Of a stretch of 64,000 bases of DNA, positions 60,070-64,000 are shown in pieces. The notes below the pieces were generated by a model, which saw only the letters and a list, made by a program, of their open reading frames with translations, searched no databases and had not been told where the DNA came from. The position numbers and the translations under genes were made by a program. This DNA comes from Nostoc calcicola FACHB-3891 (GTDB lineage Bacteria > Cyanobacteriota > Cyanobacteriia > Cyanobacteriales > Nostocaceae), in contig NZ_JACJRQ010000022.1 of assembly GCF_014697355.1 (NCBI RefSeq), positions 79,460 through 143,459 of the forward strand, given 5' to 3'. Position 1 is the stretch's first letter; each line of letters starts with the position of its first letter.

Positions 60070-61920
60070 CTATGCTGCTTTTTCTTCGTTTTGCAATGCT
60101 AAACGAGCAAGTCCATAACAAAGTATGGCGTTGGCGACCAGGAACAGGCGTGCTAAGTTAACATTTCCAAATCCCCAAACTGCCGGATCGTAAATAGCAC
60201 TTACTGCCAAGCAAGCTGCTACTCCTAGTGTTGAACCAATAGCAAACCATTTCCAACTAGGATGTCCTAACAGTAATGCCATTAACACAATGGGAATCAA
60301 TACGCTGGCAAACAGAGGATTCAATGCATCAGTTCCCTGGAGAGTATTGCCGAGTTCGGGAATTGAACTGCCCAAAACCCTAAAAGGCCACTGGGGAAGA
60401 TCAAAGATATAGATTCCCTTGAGGAAGAATAACCCAGAACTGCCAGCAATTAAACCACTAAATAAAGACCAACTCCAGGTGAAGGGGAAATAAACCCGTA
60501 AAAACCAAGCCAGCAAGTAAGAACCAATTACCATTAAAATCTTAGGCAACAGTGCTATTGCACCACCGTCAATCCAAAAACCGGGATTAAGATAACCGTT
60601 ATCCCTTAACCACCGAAAGAAATCTTGGAAATTGATTTGCCCTTGAACAGCTAGTTTGACTGCTGCTTCTGCATTCAGATGTCCAGCGCCATAATAGTTC
60701 AAACCATCATCCTGGATAACTCTTGCCGACTGTTTGAGGATTTTTAAAATTTCATCTGGTTCTTTAATACCAGTAGCTTTGATTAATGCCGCAACACCAG
60801 CAACGTGGGGAGAGGCCATGCTTGTACCTTGGAAGCCAAGAAATACGCCTTCGCCTTTTTCATTGATAGTTTCTTGGAGAATTTTACCAGCTTCACTACC
60901 ACCAGGAGCAGAGATATCGACCCCTGCACCAAAGTTGGAATAGGGCGCTTTTTCACCGTCTGGGCCGATTGCTGAAACGCCAATGACGTGAGGATAGCGG
61001 GCTGGATAGCTTGCCCCATTGGTGCTTTCATTGCCAGCTGCGGCAACGATGACTACACCTTTTCTATGGGCATAGTCGATCGCTTCTTTCATCAACTTGC
61101 TTTCACCACCACCGCCCAAACTCATATTAATCACATCTGCGCCTTTATCAGCAGCAAATTTAATGGCTTCGGCAATATCGGCTACGGTACCGCCACCATA
61201 TGAATTCAGTACCTTCAGTGGCATCAAACTAGCTTCATAGGCAATTCCAGCTACACCATATTTGTTATTCGTAGCTTGGGCAATGGTTCCGGCAACGTGA
61301 GTGCCGTGACCGTTATCGTCTTTGGCTTCTTCTGTGTCGTTGACAAAATCATACCCTTTGGCGAATTTTGTCTCATACAAGTCCCGCACCTTAGTAACCC
61401 CAGTGTCAATTACCGCAACGGTGATGCCGCTGCCTTTGGTTTGAGTCCATGCGCTCTCAATGCCAATTGTGTGCAAGTTCCACTGCTTGCTGTAATATTG
61501 GTCATTGGGACCTGTTAAGGAGAGACTTACCTCATCATTTTCTTGGGGTCGCAAAAATTCTCCTAGCCAAGCAGCTTCACCTGGTTGTGGAATCTTTCTG
61601 TAGATATAATTTGGCTCAATAAATTCTGTAGCTTGGGCAAACTGAGATTTTTTCAGTTCTTGCAGTCGTTGGCGATCGCCCTTGATAATATATACATGGT
61701 CTTTTTCGGAAAACTTGTTGTCTAATTGGGGTGTAACGTTGTATTGTTTGGCGATCGCTTGTAGATTCTCTTGCACCACAGTTGATGGAATATCTTCCCG
61801 AAAATCAAGCAAAATCGTCTCAAACTCACCTTTAACTGCCAGCCCCTGGAAATTCAGGAAACCAAACACGGCAGCTAAGATCCCAATGACAAACAAGCAC
61901 AATAATATAAGCTTTCTCAT
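60070..61920 (-). CDS. Membrane-anchored subtilisin-family serine protease (S8)
   Basis: A 616-residue protease. An N-terminal signal or anchor helix (LILLCLFVIGILAAVFGFL) and a propeptide-like region (to about 150) precede the catalytic domain (150-430). The triad is visible: D172 (VAVIDTGV), H205 (NGHGTHVAGT) and S367 (GTSMASPHVAG); the oxyanion Asn is N297 (AAAGNEST). After the domain come about five hydrophobic segments (LPKILMVIGSYLLAWFL, IPIVLMALLLGHPSW, VNLARLFLVANAILCYGL) so the enzyme is fixed to the membrane at both ends, with the catalytic part outside. Membrane-tail S8 proteases are known in cyanobacteria; substrate unknown. Confidence 0.9.
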   Translation of the reverse strand: MRKLILLCLFVIGILAAVFGFLNFQGLAVKGEFETILLDFREDIPSTVVQENLQAIAKQYNVTPQLDNKFSEKDHVYIIKGDRQRLQELKKSQFAQATEFIEPNYIYRKIPQPGEAAWLGEFLRPQENDEVSLSLTGPNDQYYSKQWNLHTIGIESAWTQTKGSGITVAVIDTGVTKVRDLYETKFAKGYDFVNDTEEAKDDNGHGTHVAGTIAQATNNKYGVAGIAYEASLMPLKVLNSYGGGTVADIAEAIKFAADKGADVINMSLGGGGESKLMKEAIDYAHRKGVVIVAAAGNESTNGASYPARYPHVIGVSAIGPDGEKAPYSNFGAGVDISAPGGSEAGKILQETINEKGEGVFLGFQGTSMASPHVAGVAALIKATGIKEPDEILKILKQSARVIQDDGLNYYGAGHLNAEAAVKLAVQGQINFQDFFRWLRDNGYLNPGFWIDGGAIALLPKILMVIGSYLLAWFLRVYFPFTWSWSLFSGLIAGSSGLFFLKGIYIFDLPQWPFRVLGSSIPELGNTLQGTDALNPLFASVLIPIVLMALLLGHPSWKWFAIGSTLGVAACLAVSAIYDPAVWGFGNVNLARLFLVANAILCYGLARLALQNEEKAA

Positions 61921-62037
61921 ATTAACTCATCACCGCTTTTTGCCAGTTTGCTCACTACCATAACTTATCTTGATACCTTGTTGGTGGATTTTGCACTTTA
62001 GTTTACTTTCACTTCATAACTGGGGACTGTTGAAACG

Positions 62038-62472
62038 ATGGAACATGGTCTTTTGTGGTTACCTCTCTTGGCAATGTTTTTCTGGCTAGCTTGGCAAGGC
62101 TCAAAGGAGTATCAAAAAGTCGAAGCTTATCGTGTCTGGGCAGAACAATTTGAACGGGCTAAGTATGATATTTATTCAGTAATTGGTCAAAAAGATAACT
62201 CGATAACCTGGGGTAAACCCACACCCCAAGGCCCGATTAAATTAGAAACATTTTCTTTAGCTAATGTTCAAGAAATATCTCTTTTGGTAGATGGCAAATC
62301 GGTAAATTTAGAAAATCCACCGGATAAAGGTCGTTCTATAGAATTAGAGTTTGTATTTTCCCAATCGGCTGACTCAGTGCGCGTTCCATTTACAGAAATT
62401 CCTTTAGCGGTAGAATGGACAAAGTATTTGCACTTAGCCTTGGAAAATTGGCGATCGCAACAAAATCAGTAG
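62038..62472 (+). CDS. Small hypothetical protein with N-terminal membrane helix
   Basis: A 144-residue protein. An N-terminal hydrophobic segment (LLWLPLLAMFFWLAWQGS) is followed by a soluble part with alternating strands (YDIYSVIGQKDNSITWGKPT, SLANVQEISLLVDGKSVNLE, SIELEFVFSQSADSVRVPFT). No motif recognised. It is divergent from the subtilase with 117 bases between. Conserved in cyanobacteria to my knowledge; function unknown. Confidence 0.68.
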   Translation: MEHGLLWLPLLAMFFWLAWQGSKEYQKVEAYRVWAEQFERAKYDIYSVIGQKDNSITWGKPTPQGPIKLETFSLANVQEISLLVDGKSVNLENPPDKGRSIELEFVFSQSADSVRVPFTEIPLAVEWTKYLHLALENWRSQQNQ

Positions 62473-62534
62473 TTATTAATCAACGGGGTTTTAAACCCAA
62501 ATTTTCGATAATAACTAAAAACTTTGCCATTAAA

Positions 62535-62600
62535 TTGCAAAATCGTAGAGGCGCAATGTATTTATTGTGCCCCTACGCGTATGGTCTATTTAAGTGAAAA
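62535..62600. repeat. Partial palindromic repeat after the small membrane protein
   Basis: CGTAGAGGCGCAATGTATTT and ATTGTGCCCCTACG face each other, and TTTAAGTGAAAACTGCATTG resembles the right end of the TATAGCG family. Probably a diverged member. Confidence 0.4.
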
Positions 62601-62662
62601 CTGCATTGAAAGTGCATTCATGTTTGCATTAAACTCCCACTCTCAATTGAATAATTAACCAC

Positions 62663-64000
62663 CTATGCTTGAATGATGAAATCCGAGGGTTTAAGAGTGG
62701 GGGCACCAGTGAGTTGTGCAAATTGACCACCACTGCCGAAACCAGCAGCGCTACCATTTTGGTTGTATAATAACTGCCCAGTCACAGGATCGTAGACGAT
62801 GGCAGCATTACTAAGTGCGCCTAAAGTAGTGATTTGAAAATCACTGGCCTTACTAAAACCGGTTCCCGCAACAGAAGTAATGGCACTAAAGGTGGTCTTA
62901 TCTAGGATAATCTTGTCGCCAGCAGAACCATTGAAGTCAGCGATGGTATCAATACCCAGAGCAGCGCTGCTAAAAACAGCATTCGTATCGAAGACGAAAG
63001 CATCAGCACCTGCACCACCGACGAGAATATCATTGCCTGCTCCACCGATGAGAGTATCATTGCCAGCACCGCCCCGTAACAAATCATTGCCACTCTTACC
63101 ATTGATAGTATCATTACCTCCTTGACCATTAATCACGTCGTTGGAGTTGTCAAAACCTGTGATGTTATTGTTTAGGTCATTCAGGAAAGTAACAGTGTTT
63201 GTGTTGAAGATGCTAGTTTGAGTAGAGTTAGCATTAATCACATCAAAGCTATCGGTAACATCGGTTTCTCCATCAAATATGATATTACCGATGGCAGGTC
63301 TTGTTGTTGATGCGGCTACGTTTTCGAGGTTCTCTAACTTAAAGTTTTGCAGAGTGACTTTGGTATCAGCCACATCTTCAAAAGTAACTTCTAAACTGTC
63401 GCCATTTTGAGTTAATTCCAGATTTCTTACAGTTAAGCCAGCCCCAATAAATTGCAAGGTATCTATTTTGGCAATCACCGCAGCTGAAGGGTTTGAACTA
63501 GTACCTACACCACCAAAGTTCGTGATGATATCATTGCCATTGTCTAGCTGAGTAATAAAGGTATCATTACCATCTGTGCCATTGAAAACTTGAATTTTGG
63601 GTTTAACTGTGCCAGTAATGGCAAAGTCAAAGGGGCTTTCGTCAGTATCGTTGTTGCTTAAACTGAAGTTGCCACTATAAGTGCCAAGTGTAGTAGTGTT
63701 GAGTGCAACTGTGATGGTGGTCGAAGCATTAACAGCCAAACTAGTAGGCAAAGTTCCCACTAAACTAAAGCCGTCGGGAAGCTCAAGATTACTCAAGTTG
63801 AGTGCAGCTGTACCGATGTTCTGAATGGTAAACGTTTCGCTCAAAGTTTTACCGACAGTGGTGTTGCCAAAGTCAATGGTGGTCATACCATCTGTAATGT
63901 CAACAGTGCCATTGAGAACTTGAATTTCTGGAGTGGGAGCAGGTTTAACTGTGCCACTGATGGCAAAGTCAAAGGGGCTTTCGTCAGTATCGTTGTTGCT
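62663..64000 (-). CDS. RTX and HYDIN-like repeat protein, 5' part outside the window
   Basis: The frame is open to the right edge, so the N-terminus lies beyond 64000. At least two choice-of-anchor/ASH-HYDIN beta repeats are seen (TTIDFGNTTVGKTLSETFTI with FDFAITGTVKP). The DNA of the two repeat ends, 63599-63657 and 63944-64000, is nearly identical. A central segment with LEVTFEDVADTKVTLQNFKL follows, then hemolysin-type calcium-binding repeats (GGNDTINGKSGNDLLRGGAG, NDTLIGGAGNDILVGGAGAD). The C-terminus (FGSGGQFAQLTGAPTLKPSD) resembles type I secretion tails. Probably a large exported adhesin or surface protein folded by Ca2+. Confidence 0.88.
   Translation of the reverse strand, partial: SNNDTDESPFDFAISGTVKPAPTPEIQVLNGTVDITDGMTTIDFGNTTVGKTLSETFTIQNIGTAALNLSNLELPDGFSLVGTLPTSLAVNASTTITVALNTTTLGTYSGNFSLSNNDTDESPFDFAITGTVKPKIQVFNGTDGNDTFITQLDNGNDIITNFGGVGTSSNPSAAVIAKIDTLQFIGAGLTVRNLELTQNGDSLEVTFEDVADTKVTLQNFKLENLENVAASTTRPAIGNIIFDGETDVTDSFDVINANSTQTSIFNTNTVTFLNDLNNNITGFDNSNDVINGQGGNDTINGKSGNDLLRGGAGNDTLIGGAGNDILVGGAGADAFVFDTNAVFSSAALGIDTIADFNGSAGDKIILDKTTFSAITSVAGTGFSKASDFQITTLGALSNAAIVYDPVTGQLLYNQNGSAAGFGSGGQFAQLTGAPTLKPSDFIIQA

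Noticed and set aside
1..64000. tRNA, rRNA or known riboswitch
   Set aside because: I searched by eye for T-loop GGTTCRA patterns and other signatures and found nothing convincing; tRNAscan-SE and Infernal would be decisive.

Overview
The window is chromosomal DNA from a filamentous, probably heterocyst-forming cyanobacterium of the Nostoc/Anabaena type. The evidence is photosystem genes (psaI, psbEFLJ, ycf48, rubA), plastoquinone-type NDH-1 genes (ndhC-ndhK-ndhJ), a phylloquinone methyltransferase, the RuBisCO assembly factor Raf1, a Tic20-like protein, very frequent GCGATCGC (HIP1) octamers, and gaps filled with the short tandem repeats usual in Nostocales (TGACCAA-type, CTAACTC-type, GGGAGATGA-type). 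I recognised no rRNA, tRNA or CRISPR.

Layout. 1-6.5 kb: a truncated membrane protein, a two-gene DUF6745 unit, Raf1, a response regulator with a GAF-like part, menG and a DUF445 membrane protein. 6.7-14.6 kb: a family 2 glycosyltransferase, then two tandem PhoX-type (DUF839) secreted phosphatase paralogs, each preceded by a three-unit Pho-box-like motif, with a small inverted gene between them and a PEP-CTERM protein after them. 15-24.6 kb: argG, a DedA protein, a STAS protein, a coiled-coil protein, rpsF, an FAH-family enzyme, a Tic20 homolog, a small Cys protein and a large low-complexity protein. 24.8-29.7 kb is the photosynthesis block: psaI (+), rubA-ycf48-psbE-psbF-psbL-psbJ (-), ndhC-ndhK-ndhJ (+, overlapping).

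30-44.6 kb: a decayed caspase-like fragment, recG, a hypothetical gene, the translation pair rpsB-tsf, a TerB-like acidic protein, a lipase-like hydrolase, a GH13 amylase with a C-terminal starch-binding domain, an SLH-domain protein and an unrecognised 463-residue protein. 44.8-50.2 kb: the two halves of an MprF-type aminoacyl-phospholipid synthase/flippase sit in separate genes on opposite strands and enclose two tandem secreted esterases. 50.4-64 kb: a secreted double-Tudor-like protein, a 62-bp tandem array, an AbrB/PIN toxin-antitoxin pair, a Uma2 protein, lysC, a nested mobile-element locus, a hypothetical gene, a predicted pseudokinase with TPRs, a thioredoxin-like protein, a small OB-like protein, a membrane-anchored subtilase, a small membrane protein and the 3' end of an RTX/HYDIN-repeat protein.

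Three themes stand out. Intergenic repeats have entered genes: at least four proteins, including LysC and RecG, carry in-frame linkers encoded by the same purine-rich repeat seen between genes. Several MITE-like families can be defined from multiple copies, including one element interrupted by a 357-bp insert with perfect 20-bp terminal inverted repeats. The split MprF/esterase locus looks like a possible lipid-aminoacylation and removal module.
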